From positions 63,866 to 127,865 of the forward strand of contig RQSC01000032.1 of NCBI GenBank assembly GCA_013416795.1: 64,000 nucleotides of DNA. The letters are read 5' to 3'. Origin of the DNA: Prasinococcaceae sp. CCMP 1430 (lineage: Eukaryota > Prasinodermophyta > Palmophyllophyceae > Prasinococcales > Prasinococcaceae). The notes below the pieces were generated by a model. That model did no database searches. It saw nothing but the letters and a program-made list of their open reading frames with translations, and was not told the DNA's origin. A program made the translations under genes and the position numbers. Below are positions 19,011-28,475 of this stretch, piece after piece. Every line of letters starts with the position of its first letter. Positions within the stretch are counted from its first letter, which is position 1.

Positions 19011-22000
19011 ATGGGCGGCGCGGAGGAGGCGACGCCCTCGCCTGCTCCAGGCTCTGGCGAACGCGAGGGCGGCGGCGCTCAAAGCGCGCCCGCCGACGCG
19101 TCCGGTGGCGGCGAGTCGCCCGACGCCACAGGGAAGCGCAAACGCGTCGTCAAGGCCAAGACCCAGGAGCAGAGCGACAAGCTCAACGCTCTCTGGGAGC
19201 TCACCGAGGATCCCACACAAGAGGAGAGGGAAGCGCTCGCGAAGGAGCTCGGCTTGGAGCGCAAGGTCGTCACCAAGTGGTTCAACTCGAAGCGCCTCCG
19301 GAAGAAGCGTAAGGGCGCGGGGGGCGATTGGGGCGCCACGCCCGCACCGCGCGCCGCCTCGGGCGCCTCGGGCGAAGAGGGCACGCCGACTGGCCAGGGA
19401 TTCGCGACTCCGGGCGCGGCCGGCTCCAGCCCGATGGGCGCGCTCGATACCAGGGAGCAGCGCGCGGCGGGCGCCGAGGCATGCGCGGCCGAAATTCTCG
19501 AGTTGGACGCAATGCTCGATTGCTCTGCCGATGCGGCCAAGGAGGCCGCCCAGGAAGCCGCAGCGGCAGCCGCCGCCATCGAGGGAGCGACCCTGCAATC
19601 GATTGCGGCGGGGGCCGCCGAGGGCTCGCCGCTGCCGCTCATGGGCCTCGCCACCATCGTGCTCAACGCGGCCAAGGCGTCTGGCCTCGAGGGCGTAGGG
19701 CCCATGCAGGTGATGCCCGCGATCGTCGGCGTGGCGGACCGGACTGCCGTGGGTGCTCAGCCAGCTGTCGGCACGGACGCGATGGCAGACACGTCGTCAT
19801 CGTGCGTGTGGCGCTGGCACTGCAAGGACCTCAGCCAGCTGTGCGACGCCAGCCGGAAAGCCCAGGCCGCGGGCGCCCGCATCGTGTGCGCGCAGGCGGC
19901 CGCGCGGCGCGCGGCGCTCGCCGAGATGGCGGAGGCGCTCGCGCTGGTCATGCAGGCCCAGGCGGAGAGCCAGGAGAGCCAGAGCCTGGAGGCCGCGGCT
20001 GCTGTGTACTCCGCGGAGGCGCGCCTGGCCAAGGCGCAGAACATGCTCAAGGGCACGAAGACCGCCGCGAGCATCGCCGCGAAGACCGAGCAGGTCATGC
20101 AGTCCGCGGCACAGAAGCAGGCGAGGCTAGAGGAGCTCGAGGCTGAGAAGGCCCGCAAGGCCGCGGAACGCGCCGCCAAGAAGGCCGAGCTCGACGCAGA
20201 GAGGGCAGCCAAAAAGGCCGCGCTGGATGCGGAGCGGGAGGCCAAGCGGGCCAAGGAGGAAGCGGAGAAGGCCAAGCGCGAAGAGGAGCGGCTTCGCAAG
20301 CTGAAGGAGCGCGAGGAGAAAGAGGCCGAGAGGCGCGCGCTCCGCGAGGCCAAGGAAGCGGAAAAGGCTGCCGCCGACCAGGCCAAGCGCGCGGAGGAGG
20401 ATAGACTGGCCAAGGCCAAGGCCAAGCAGCGCAACCTGATGTCGAGCTTCTTCAAGAAGCCCGCCGCAGCCGCTGTGGGCAAGGATTCTACCCCTGAGGG
20501 GCGCGGGCCTGCCGGCCCGGCCGGGGTGGCGAGCCCAAGCCCCAAAGGCGAGCGGCCGCTCTTCGTGAAGCCAAACGAGTACATGTACACGACCTTCAGG
20601 CCGCCACCGCTCGCGTCTGAGGCAGACGCCTCGACCCCCGTGGTGCTGCCAATCCGAAACGGCAGGCGCACGCCTGCCACCCAGTGGTACAAGCGCCGCG
20701 CCGCGCCTGGGTGGCAGAAGATCGTGGCACCCGCGCGCGAGCTGCTGCTGTACAGCGCCACAGGCTCGGGTCTGGAGGAGACGCGCCAGGAGCGTCGCCG
20801 CCTGGATTCTGCGCTTCCCAAGGACGCAAGTGCGCCGGCGCCGCACGCCGACGGCAACGAGGACGATGACTGCATGATGATGGATGCTGCCCAGCCCGCC
20901 GGTGCCGGCATGGAGTCGCACAGGCAAGCCGAGGGCCCGCGCGCTCCCGGCGTGTTCAAATACCTAAACTTTCATATGGTGCTTGACGAGGATGGCGAGT
21001 GGGTCAACACCAATCGGCCGGCCTACCACGGAAACAGGGTGCAGTGGGAGACACATGGCGCCAGACTGAGCTCGACCGCTGGCGGCGGGCCGAGCGCCCG
21101 CAACCCTTTCAGAAAGCACGATGAGGTTGACTACGAGGACTACTCGGACTTCGAATGGGAGGACGAGGGGGAGGGTGAAGAGATCGGGAGCGATAATGAG
21201 ATGGATGCGGACCCGGCCGACAACTCCCCAGCTGGCAGCGAGGTTGACTCTTTCATCGTCGGAGACGACTGCCTGTCTGAAGGCGCTGTTGATGACGATG
21301 AAGACATGCACGACTGCGCCGAGTCACAGGAAACCGTCGCGGGGCCAGGCGACGTACCAGCGGACGCGCTGCGGCTGCTGCAGCGCTACAACAGCGCGCT
21401 TGCGCGTGCAAAGGCAAACGGCCGTGCGGTGGTGGTGCAGTCTGGCACCGAAAATGCTCACTTCCTGTCGGCGTTCGCGCCGCGCATGATGAGCCCGGAC
21501 GTGTCAATCGCCACTGGGGTGGACCAGGAGCGGGAGGTCGAGGAGGCCGAGGCCGTTGCTGAGGCTGCAAAGGCGGCCGCGAAGGCCGCTGAGGCAGCGG
21601 TGAAGGCTGCGGCCGCGCCGCCCAAAGCTCCCAAGGAGGCTGCCAAGTTCAGCGCGGAACAGCTTGCCATGCTCAAGGCATTCGTCCAGGAGCAGCGCGA
21701 CGCCGGCAATGTGACCATGACCAAGAAGAAGTACGAGCAGGAATTCGCCGCGATGAGTGGCCTGCCCAAGGTGACCGTGCAGAGGAAGCTCATGGAGGTA
21801 TTGGAAAATCGCCCCGGCGAGAAAGGCTTCTTCTTCAAGGAGTCGATCGTCATCGGCGACGAGGGCCTCGCCCCTGCCGCGGGCAGCGAAGATGGTTCGG
21901 CCGCTGCCGCAGCGACGCCGGACGCCACGCCGGACGCCACGCCGAAGGCCACGCCGAGTCCCGCTGCGAAGCTCGCCGCGAAGGGGACGCCAGGGCAGGG

Positions 22001-23222
22001 GGCGACGCCTGAGCGGACCCCGCCATCTGGCCACCGGTCCATCGCCGCCATGTTCGCTCAGGCCGCGAGTCCCAAGCCCAGCCCCAAGACTCCAGCCTCT
22101 GCCGTAGCCCCGGTACGATTCGACCTCCTGCAGACCAGCGCCCCGGAGGACGCCAACGGCAGCTCTGTTGTGGACTTCGACGAGGTCATCTCACGGGCCG
22201 ATGAGGCAGCAAGGACGAGCGACGAACCGCACGTTGATGAGCACTTTGGGGTCTTCGCCGCGGAAACGCTCGGCGGCGAGGCCGGCGCGATCAAGGCCCT
22301 GCGCGCGCGCACCGTGCGCAGCATGGTAGGGCGCATGGGTGATCCGGAGTGCCCCACCAACCTACGCGCGTCGCTCTGCCAGGCCCTCTACTGCGTCACT
22401 GTGTGCCTCGGGGACGTCTCATCCAAGACACACGGGACGGCCGACGATGTGAAGGGCCAGGCGCAGGACGCGGATGCCGCCATCACCGCCTCGGATCTCG
22501 TCGACACTCCCGGGCTCTTTGATGCCATGCGCACCTGCGCCGAGGCGAACGACGTGCTATCCGCACGCAGGTGCCTGATGCTGATCGGTGCTCTCGCGCG
22601 CAGGAGCCCAGGGAAGGCTGCCACCCGGGTGCTGATGGCTCTGGCGGAGCCCCACTGGCTTCGTGCCTTGACCGCCGCTGCCGAAAAGCACAACGACGGT
22701 GACTTTCCAACCGCGAACAAGGGCGCCTACGTAGCTAGCGCGCTGCTCACCGACGAGGATGCTGCTGGCGCAGCCGTCACGTCGGGTGGCAGCCGCTGCC
22801 TACTTGATGCGCTCATTGCCGCGCTCTGCAGCGTCGGCACCGCCGCTGCTGCCAAGGCTGAATCGGCGGCCGCTCGAAAGAAGAATGTGCCCAAGAGCAC
22901 GCGCACCGTGGCGAAGCTCGCGATGAATGCGCTCTGTGGCGCGATGGTGCACGTGGGAATCCCGGACGTCAGGCCCGCAGTGGAGTGCGCTCGAAGGCTC
23001 CTTTCCGCACATGGCCTGCTTGGGGCCCCGGCGGCCGAGCAGGCCCTCACATTCGCCAACGAGCTCGCCGCTGCAGACGCGGAGGCGCGATTGGCTGCTG
23101 ACACAGATGGGTTGCTGGCCGCGCTGCGCGCTCTCGAGGCAGATGAGGCACTTGGCGCGCGCGCGACGCACGCGGCGCGCGCGCTTGAGAAGGCCGCGGT
23201 GCCTGCAGCGGCGTGCACGTGA
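19011..23222 (+). CDS. CAF-1 large subunit with N-terminal homeodomain-like segment
   Basis: Large subunit (p150/FAS1 type) of chromatin assembly factor 1, the histone H3-H4 chaperone working behind replication forks. 1403 residues from the ATG at 19011, but the frame is open back to the gap edge (18939), so the start may be missing. In order: a homeodomain-like segment at about 42-101 (KRKRVV ... LGLERKVVTKWFNSKRLRKK); a KER coiled coil at about 370-475; a PIP-type box QRNLMSSFF at about 474; a block LFVKPNEYMYTTFRPPP; the acidic ED region at about 650-770 (DEVDYEDYSDFEWEDE ... DSFIVGDDCLSEG); a winged-helix-like domain at about 880-947 (MTKKKYEQEFAAMSGLPKVT); and a C-terminal helical-repeat region. 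KER, PIP and ED together make the call firm; the homeodomain and long C-terminus are unusual. Confidence 0.88.
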   Translation: MGGAEEATPSPAPGSGEREGGGAQSAPADASGGGESPDATGKRKRVVKAKTQEQSDKLNALWELTEDPTQEEREALAKELGLERKVVTKWFNSKRLRKKRKGAGGDWGATPAPRAASGASGEEGTPTGQGFATPGAAGSSPMGALDTREQRAAGAEACAAEILELDAMLDCSADAAKEAAQEAAAAAAAIEGATLQSIAAGAAEGSPLPLMGLATIVLNAAKASGLEGVGPMQVMPAIVGVADRTAVGAQPAVGTDAMADTSSSCVWRWHCKDLSQLCDASRKAQAAGARIVCAQAAARRAALAEMAEALALVMQAQAESQESQSLEAAAAVYSAEARLAKAQNMLKGTKTAASIAAKTEQVMQSAAQKQARLEELEAEKARKAAERAAKKAELDAERAAKKAALDAEREAKRAKEEAEKAKREEERLRKLKEREEKEAERRALREAKEAEKAAADQAKRAEEDRLAKAKAKQRNLMSSFFKKPAAAAVGKDSTPEGRGPAGPAGVASPSPKGERPLFVKPNEYMYTTFRPPPLASEADASTPVVLPIRNGRRTPATQWYKRRAAPGWQKIVAPARELLLYSATGSGLEETRQERRRLDSALPKDASAPAPHADGNEDDDCMMMDAAQPAGAGMESHRQAEGPRAPGVFKYLNFHMVLDEDGEWVNTNRPAYHGNRVQWETHGARLSSTAGGGPSARNPFRKHDEVDYEDYSDFEWEDEGEGEEIGSDNEMDADPADNSPAGSEVDSFIVGDDCLSEGAVDDDEDMHDCAESQETVAGPGDVPADALRLLQRYNSALARAKANGRAVVVQSGTENAHFLSAFAPRMMSPDVSIATGVDQEREVEEAEAVAEAAKAAAKAAEAAVKAAAAPPKAPKEAAKFSAEQLAMLKAFVQEQRDAGNVTMTKKKYEQEFAAMSGLPKVTVQRKLMEVLENRPGEKGFFFKESIVIGDEGLAPAAGSEDGSAAAAATPDATPDATPKATPSPAAKLAAKGTPGQGATPERTPPSGHRSIAAMFAQAASPKPSPKTPASAVAPVRFDLLQTSAPEDANGSSVVDFDEVISRADEAARTSDEPHVDEHFGVFAAETLGGEAGAIKALRARTVRSMVGRMGDPECPTNLRASLCQALYCVTVCLGDVSSKTHGTADDVKGQAQDADAAITASDLVDTPGLFDAMRTCAEANDVLSARRCLMLIGALARRSPGKAATRVLMALAEPHWLRALTAAAEKHNDGDFPTANKGAYVASALLTDEDAAGAAVTSGGSRCLLDALIAALCSVGTAAAAKAESAAARKKNVPKSTRTVAKLAMNALCGAMVHVGIPDVRPAVECARRLLSAHGLLGAPAAEQALTFANELAAADAEARLAADTDGLLAALRALEADEALGARATHAARALEKAAVPAAACT

Positions 23223-23462
23223 GGCCGACAGCGACTGCAAGCGATAAAGATATTCATCGGCGCGTGGATAATTGTCAAATTGGGATCAGTCGCACCCACC
23301 AGATCGTGCGTTCAGCGCGCCTCGACCTGCCGCAGCGAACTCGCGCCAGTGCCAGAGCGTCCGTACGTGGCATGCAAGTGTTACAAGATAGCAGAGTGGC
23401 ATGGCGCCCGTAGGGCACGGCCAATACGATGTACATCTCTGTGTGCGAGCGGCACGCCTCAC

Positions 23463-24973
23463 TTAGACGCCCTCCTGTCCGAACTCGGCGGTGAACCTGT
23501 CATGGACCTCTAGGTCGTCCTTGGACACTGTCGGGCGCGCGCGCTCGAGCACCGTTTCGAAGTCCGCACGGCTGATGAGTGGGACCTGGACGCGATCAGC
23601 AAACCCCTTGGCGGCCAAGTCCATCAGAGTGGCCGAAAAGGCACCCTTGGCCCGCGGCGCGCAAGGGGCGTAGTACACACCCGGCCCAGCTGGACCGTCG
23701 GCCTGCACCTGCCTAAAGTGCGTGGCCTCTTGCGTCTTGCGGACAGGCTGCATGAGCACGTCCTTCACCGCCACGGACACGTCGCTGCCGGAGAAGCCTT
23801 CAGTCATGTCTCCAAGGTCACGGAAGTCGTCTTCCGTGAGCGAGCTCGGAGTGTCGCCGAGGTGCACCTTGAACATGTGCGCGCGCGCGTGCGGGTCCGG
23901 CAGCGGGATGTAGATGCGCTTGTCGAAGCGCCTGCGCAGCGCCTGGTCGAGGTTGTATGGCAGGTTGGTCGCCGCTAGCACCAACACATTGTCCGTGCCC
24001 CCTCCTACGCCCTGCATCTGCACCATGAACTCAGTTTTGATTCGCCGCGCCGCCTCAGACTCCCCCTCTCCACGCGCGGAGCACAGTGAGTCGATCTCGT
24101 CGATGAAGATAATCGAGGGCGCCTTCTCACGCGCCATCTCAAAGAGCTGCGCCACGAGCTTTTCACTCTCACCCATCCACTTCGACACCAGGTCCGATGA
24201 GCTGACGCTGAAGAAGGTCGAGTCGGCCTCGGTGGCCACGGCTTTGGCCAAGTAGGACTTGCCCGTGCCCGGTGGGCCGTAGAGGAGGAAGCCCTTCCAC
24301 GGCTTGCGCTTGCCCGTGAAGAACTGCGGGAATTTCACGGGCAGGATGACCGCCTCCTTGAGCGCGTCCTTTGCCGCGTCCAGGCCGGCCACGTCATCCC
24401 ACTTGATGTTGGGCTTCTCGCTCACGATGGCACCAGACATGGCCTCGCGGAGCTTTTCCGTCTCCTTGTCAGCGCCCTTCGCGTTGCCCCCACCTCCTCC
24501 AGCCCCCCCATTTGCGCCGGCGCCGCGCGACAGCTGCGCGTTCGCTCCGCCACCAGCGCTGTCGCCCCCGGCCGCCGCTGGTTGTCTGCCGTCGAGCACC
24601 CCCTTGAGAGCTTCGGCCCTGTCAAGGTACTCCTTGAACTTCTCGGTGAGCGTCTTCTTGATGGCGGGATTCTTCTCGTACTTGAGCGCGGTCTTGAAGT
24701 ACTCGAGTGCGGTCACGTACAGCTGCGCGGGAGCGGCGGGGGGCGCGGCACGCGCGGGGCAAAAGCGCGCGTGAAACGCGCGCGTCAGCACGGAGGCGCG
24801 CATGTCGCAAGGAGTCCGCACGATGGTGACTCGACGATCGCGCGTCACGCCGCATCTGGAGGCCCCGCGCGACAGCACACCTTGTACGCCGACTCGTAGT
24901 AGCCCGCGGTGTCCTCAGCGACGGCCTTCTTCACATACTCGATGGCCGTCTCCTTGAAGTTGCTGAAGGACAT
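23463..24973 (-). CDS. VPS4: VPS4, ESCRT-III disassembly AAA ATPase
   Basis: AAA ATPase that disassembles ESCRT-III in multivesicular-body sorting and membrane scission. Exon 1 is 24973-24881 ([20 protein letters not shown]) and exon 2 is 24722-23463, joined phase 0 through a GTGTGC...GCAG intron; 450 residues. The N-terminal MIT domain continues across the junction ([22 protein letters not shown]). A Gly/Ala linker follows, then [19 protein letters not shown], Walker [16 protein letters not shown], Walker [11 protein letters not shown], and the second region of homology [20 protein letters not shown]. The C-terminal helix with [20 protein letters not shown] is typical of VPS4 and separates it from katanin and spastin. 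The linker is longer than in yeast. Confidence 0.96.
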
Positions 24974-25874
24974 GGCGACAGATCCCGCCCTCACCCACCG
25001 CTGCCTTCAACCCCTGCCCCACCGAGAGGCCGCTGCTCGTACGCGTCGGCGCCCGCCTTGGCGCCTGCGTCCGCCCGCCCGCCCGCGCGTGTGGCGCCCG
25101 CAGCCCAACGCCACGACGGTGCCGAAGCACAGATTGTAGTGCACGGTGAAGCGCACCCAGAAGACGCCCGCAGCCCAACGCCCGGCGCCCAGCGCTGCGC
25201 CGCGCCCGCGCGAGGGCGCCACGCGCACGTGGACAGAGAGGTGCCCGTGCCACCCCTCCGTCGCCGCGAGGGTCTTCACAATCCGCCGCTCCGCCCCCTC
25301 CCCTTCGCGCCCCCCCACACCCACCCGCGCGCAACCAGTGGCGCGCGGCGTGGGGGCGATGGGGGGGCTGCTCGCGCTCGCGCCTCGTGTCGCGAGCGCG
25401 CACGCGGTGCTGCTGCGCGCGCGCCCACGTCAAAAACGAATCCCACCCCCAACTCCTTCTCGCCACCCAGACCCGAAGTCAAAATACATGAAGATCTCGA
25501 ACCACAGACCCTCATTTGATGTCGATACCCAATTGGCGCGCGCGGCCGCGCCCGCGCGCCAGGTGGAAAAAACGGAAACAGGAGGGCGCCGGAGGCGCGC
25601 TCGCTCGACTTCCCCACGGGAGAGTTCGATCCCATCGCAGCTGCAGACCCACGGACGGTCCCATGCACTGCGCGTCTGATGGCAAATGAGCATCCTGCGG
25701 GCGCCCATGCTCCGTCCCGGTGCGCTTTTGGTACGCTGTACCATCAGGATGGTACGTGTGCATGCCACCCCCAACCCCCCATCGCCCACCCACGTCGAAG
25801 TCAGAGCAAAATGCGCCAGGTTCCCTCGACACAGACCCTCATTTGACATCCAGTCTCACAAGATACTGTGTCCC
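24974..25874. other. Intergenic with duplicated 21-bp block and palindrome
   Basis: About 900 bases between divergent VPS4 and UQCC1 genes. The left two thirds are GC-rich and featureless. The right part is less GC-rich and carries CACAGACCCTCATTTGATGTC-like blocks at 25503-25523 and 25830-25850 (19 of 21 bases alike) flanking the palindrome GTACCATCAGGATGGTAC (25738-25755). This is compatible with a small decayed mobile element. Confidence 0.6.
25738..25755. repeat. Palindrome GTACCATCAGGATGGTAC
   Basis: Differs by one base from the perfect palindrome at 13282-13299. A half copy, GATGGTACTGTAC, follows at 25877-25889. Confidence 0.85.
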
Positions 25875-26918
25875 ATGATGGTACTGTACCTCAAAGGCGC
25901 GCCGGCCGGACGGCCCAGACGATGGGATCGCGCCACGCGGCCGCACCCACCGCCGCGGGCTGTGCAATCGGCTGGACGGCGGGAGCGGGATCCGCCCCTG
26001 CTGCGGCGGGGCGGCGGGCGCGCGCGCCATAGCACCGAGGAGGCAGCGGTTGGCTGTGGCGCCCGCGGCGCCGTCGGTGCGGCGTGGCGACCGTCCGCGT
26101 TCGCCGGCGCACCGGGCGGCGCGCCGACGCGCGGCATCTTTCGTGGCGCTGTGCTGAGCGGGGTGGGGTCAAAACAGGAGAAGGAGGCCGCGGACGCGTG
26201 GTACGCGTCGCGCTTCCTGACGCCTACTGCGCCGCCAACGCTCGCGTGGCCACCGGGGCTCGCCGCGCCGCCCGAAGAGTGGAACAAGCCCGGGCCGACG
26301 CAGGAGCTCAGCCGCGAGATGCTGCCCGACTGGAAGTACTGGATCCTGTACTGGGGCGGGTACTACAGTTACACCACGAGCTGCGCTCGCTCGGCGCGAC
26401 GGCTGCACGAGCTCGCCGTCGCCCCCGCCGCGCGGCAATGCGTGGCCGAGGGCAACCCGTTTGGCCTGCGCGAGTCTTTCGCGCACGAGTACACCATGCT
26501 CGCGCTGCATGCGTGGGTGCTGCACAAGCGGCTGCGCAGGGTGTTCGGCCGGCCCGGGCAGGACCTCTCGCAGGAGCTGCACGGCTTCATGAACGAGGAC
26601 GTCGAGATGCGCGTGTACAAAATGGGCGTGCGCCTGCGCGCCTCGCACTGGAACAAGCAGATGGAGAATCAGTTCTACCTCTTGTGCACAGAGCTCGACC
26701 TCGCGGCGGGGGACAAGGGCGCGGTTGTGGACGTGCTCCGGAATCGCGTGTACCTTTTCGATGTTGAAATGGACGACGACGACATTGGCGAGGCCGGCGT
26801 GGAGCGACTCGCGGACTATCTCGAAGAGACGCACGCTGCGCTAGCAAACACAGAGGAGGAGGCGCTGCTGTCTGGCGAGATCCGATTCCGCGTGCCCGCG
26901 AACGGCTCAGGCACATGA
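25875..26918 (+). CDS. Ubiquinol-cytochrome c chaperone (CBP3/UQCC1-like)
   Basis: Mitochondrial assembly factor for cytochrome b and complex III. The chaperone domain (about residues 190-320) is recognisable by FAHEYTMLALHAWVLHKRLR, followed by GQDLSQELHGFMNEDVEMRV and MGVRLRASHWNKQMENQFY, matching the CBP3 pattern of an aromatic/His helix, then an acidic D-x-x-MR helix, then a conserved basic helix. From the ATG at 25875 the product is 347 residues; the Arg-rich, low-acid N-terminus suits a mitochondrial presequence. This ATG lies inside a half copy of the TACCATC repeat, so the start is less sure than the domain. An earlier ATG at 25686 in frame would add repeat-derived sequence and is not favoured. 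Confidence 0.8.
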   Translation: MMVLYLKGAPAGRPRRWDRATRPHPPPRAVQSAGRRERDPPLLRRGGGRARHSTEEAAVGCGARGAVGAAWRPSAFAGAPGGAPTRGIFRGAVLSGVGSKQEKEAADAWYASRFLTPTAPPTLAWPPGLAAPPEEWNKPGPTQELSREMLPDWKYWILYWGGYYSYTTSCARSARRLHELAVAPAARQCVAEGNPFGLRESFAHEYTMLALHAWVLHKRLRRVFGRPGQDLSQELHGFMNEDVEMRVYKMGVRLRASHWNKQMENQFYLLCTELDLAAGDKGAVVDVLRNRVYLFDVEMDDDDIGEAGVERLADYLEETHAALANTEEEALLSGEIRFRVPANGSGT

Positions 26919-27588
26919 ACGCGTCGCGCACGCGCGGCCACTCGCTGCGACGCGCTCTGCGCGATGGTCGGTGCACGCCATCGATAGCGCGCGTGGAGCG
27001 CCGCGCTCGACGCTAGTTCACATCCGCGAAATCAGGCATTCATTCGAAGCTGCGTCTCCTGCAGTCGGTCGCGCGTTCGTGCGCGCGTGGTGTGCACCGC
27101 CGGGGCGCCCGTGCTTGCTAGCCCGCACATCACCCAGTGCGAGGGCGCGCGTGAGAGCACGTCCTGCCGTAGAGCTTGAAACCGCCGCCTCGGGTCCGAT
27201 GGCCTTCTGCGTGCGCACGCCTGCGCAGGACGGCGTCCAGGGACGATGCCCGTCCTTGAGCTCGCTCCACTGCTTGATGCGTCTCCGCGCTCTTTCCCAC
27301 CTACAAACCCTCAAATTAACCCTTACTGGTCGATCAGTGCATGCTGGCACCGTGGGGAATGTTTGCGGTTGGTACAGTAGGTGGGTCGTGAGGTAACCCT
27401 AACCTCAGGCGCTCAATGCGCGAAAGGTGCTTGGGACAGCCTGGCATGAAGGGGTACATGTACGGCGCTGGGGGGGAGGGGGGGGGGGGAGTGTGTACGG
27501 GGGAGGGCGTCGGCGGTGGCCACAGCGCCCGCGGTGGCGAGTGTGTGACGGCAGCGATAGCGTGCAGGGACCTTGGAGCTGCAAGTGG
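26919..27588. other. Intergenic, no gene seen
   Basis: About 670 bases between two plus-strand genes. The G-rich run at 27468-27490 and a relatively AT-rich patch around 27297-27360 stand out. Frames on either strand lack domains. Presumably it holds the 3' UTR of the UQCC1-like gene and the promoter of the next gene. Confidence 0.45.
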
Positions 27589-28356
27589 ATGGCGGATGGG
27601 GCGCGGACTGTGGGCGGCGATCGCGCGAGCGGCAGCGGAGCCGATGTGGCCGCGTGGCTGCGGACGGCGACGCGGGCCGTGCCCCGCGCTCTACGCGGCG
27701 CGCCCACGGCGACTCTGCGCCGCGCCATGCGGCCGGCAAGGCGGCTCGTGGCGAGCAGGAGCGAAGGCGCCGCATCGCCGATGCCCCGGGTGAGGCTTTT
27801 CGACGAGGCGAGAGCAGCTGCGGCTGAGCGCCTGCCAGACAAGTCCGACACTACCGTCACCGCGCCCTCCGCTCGCGACAAAGAGGCACTCGAGAGGGCG
27901 GGCGCCACCTCCGCGCTCGCAGGCACACAGCGCGCAGCGGTGCGCCGGCGCGCGCCTCGCCAGAGGCAGCGCAAGAGAACCAGGACGAGCTACACCGGTG
28001 CGACGGTCGAGCGTGCACGGAAGGTATCGCGACGCGCTGCCTCGAGCGAGGCTGCGCCTGCACGCGACTCTAGAGTTCCAGCTGGTGCGTATGAGGTCGG
28101 ACGCAAAGGCGTGCTTCCTCCCGCGGCAGGCAAAGAATTTGCGGGGAGGAGCTATGAGGTTGCCGAATTCAGCACTCGTGGCCCGCACGCAGGCAAGCAC
28201 CGCGTCGTGATTGAGCACGGGAAGGCGCTCTGGCTGCGCCTGCGGACGACACACTCGAGAGCGTCCGGTGTAGCGAGCCCCAAGGACAACGACAGACATA
28301 TCCTCAGCGTCGCCTCTGCCGACAGCACGCTGCAGAGTGAACGCTCGCGCTTATGA
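27589..28356 (+). CDS. Hypothetical basic protein with Tudor-like C-terminus
   Basis: Not firmly recognised. 255 residues from the ATG at 27589. The N-terminal two thirds are Arg/Ala-rich and low in complexity, with nuclear-signal-like clusters (RRRAPRQRQRKRTRT, ARKVSRR). The C-terminal part is ordered: YEVGRKGVLPPAAGKEF, GRSYEVAEFSTRGPHAGKHR, then VVIEHGKALWLRLR. The last block has the G-K-H-x-V-x-hydrophobic ... G ... W-L-x-L pattern of Tudor/Agenet-like strands, so a chromatin-binding role is a reasonable guess and no more. Its stop is 120 bases from the convergent 2OG oxygenase stop. Confidence 0.5.
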   Translation: MADGARTVGGDRASGSGADVAAWLRTATRAVPRALRGAPTATLRRAMRPARRLVASRSEGAASPMPRVRLFDEARAAAAERLPDKSDTTVTAPSARDKEALERAGATSALAGTQRAAVRRRAPRQRQRKRTRTSYTGATVERARKVSRRAASSEAAPARDSRVPAGAYEVGRKGVLPPAAGKEFAGRSYEVAEFSTRGPHAGKHRVVIEHGKALWLRLRTTHSRASGVASPKDNDRHILSVASADSTLQSERSRL

Positions 28357-28475
28357 ATCGACAAGTCGCCTTCGCGCACAAATGGGCTCCTTCGCCACGC
28401 AGGATGCGGCCGCGGGTGCGCGCGCGCACAGATTGCGCACTGAACGCGCGCGGAAGTGACGCGAGATGTGGATAC

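Noticed and set aside
17741-19312. Open frames running through the N gap
   Set aside because: They are continuous only because Ns are translated as X; no evidence for a gene crossing the gap apart from a possible 5' extension of the CAF-1 gene.
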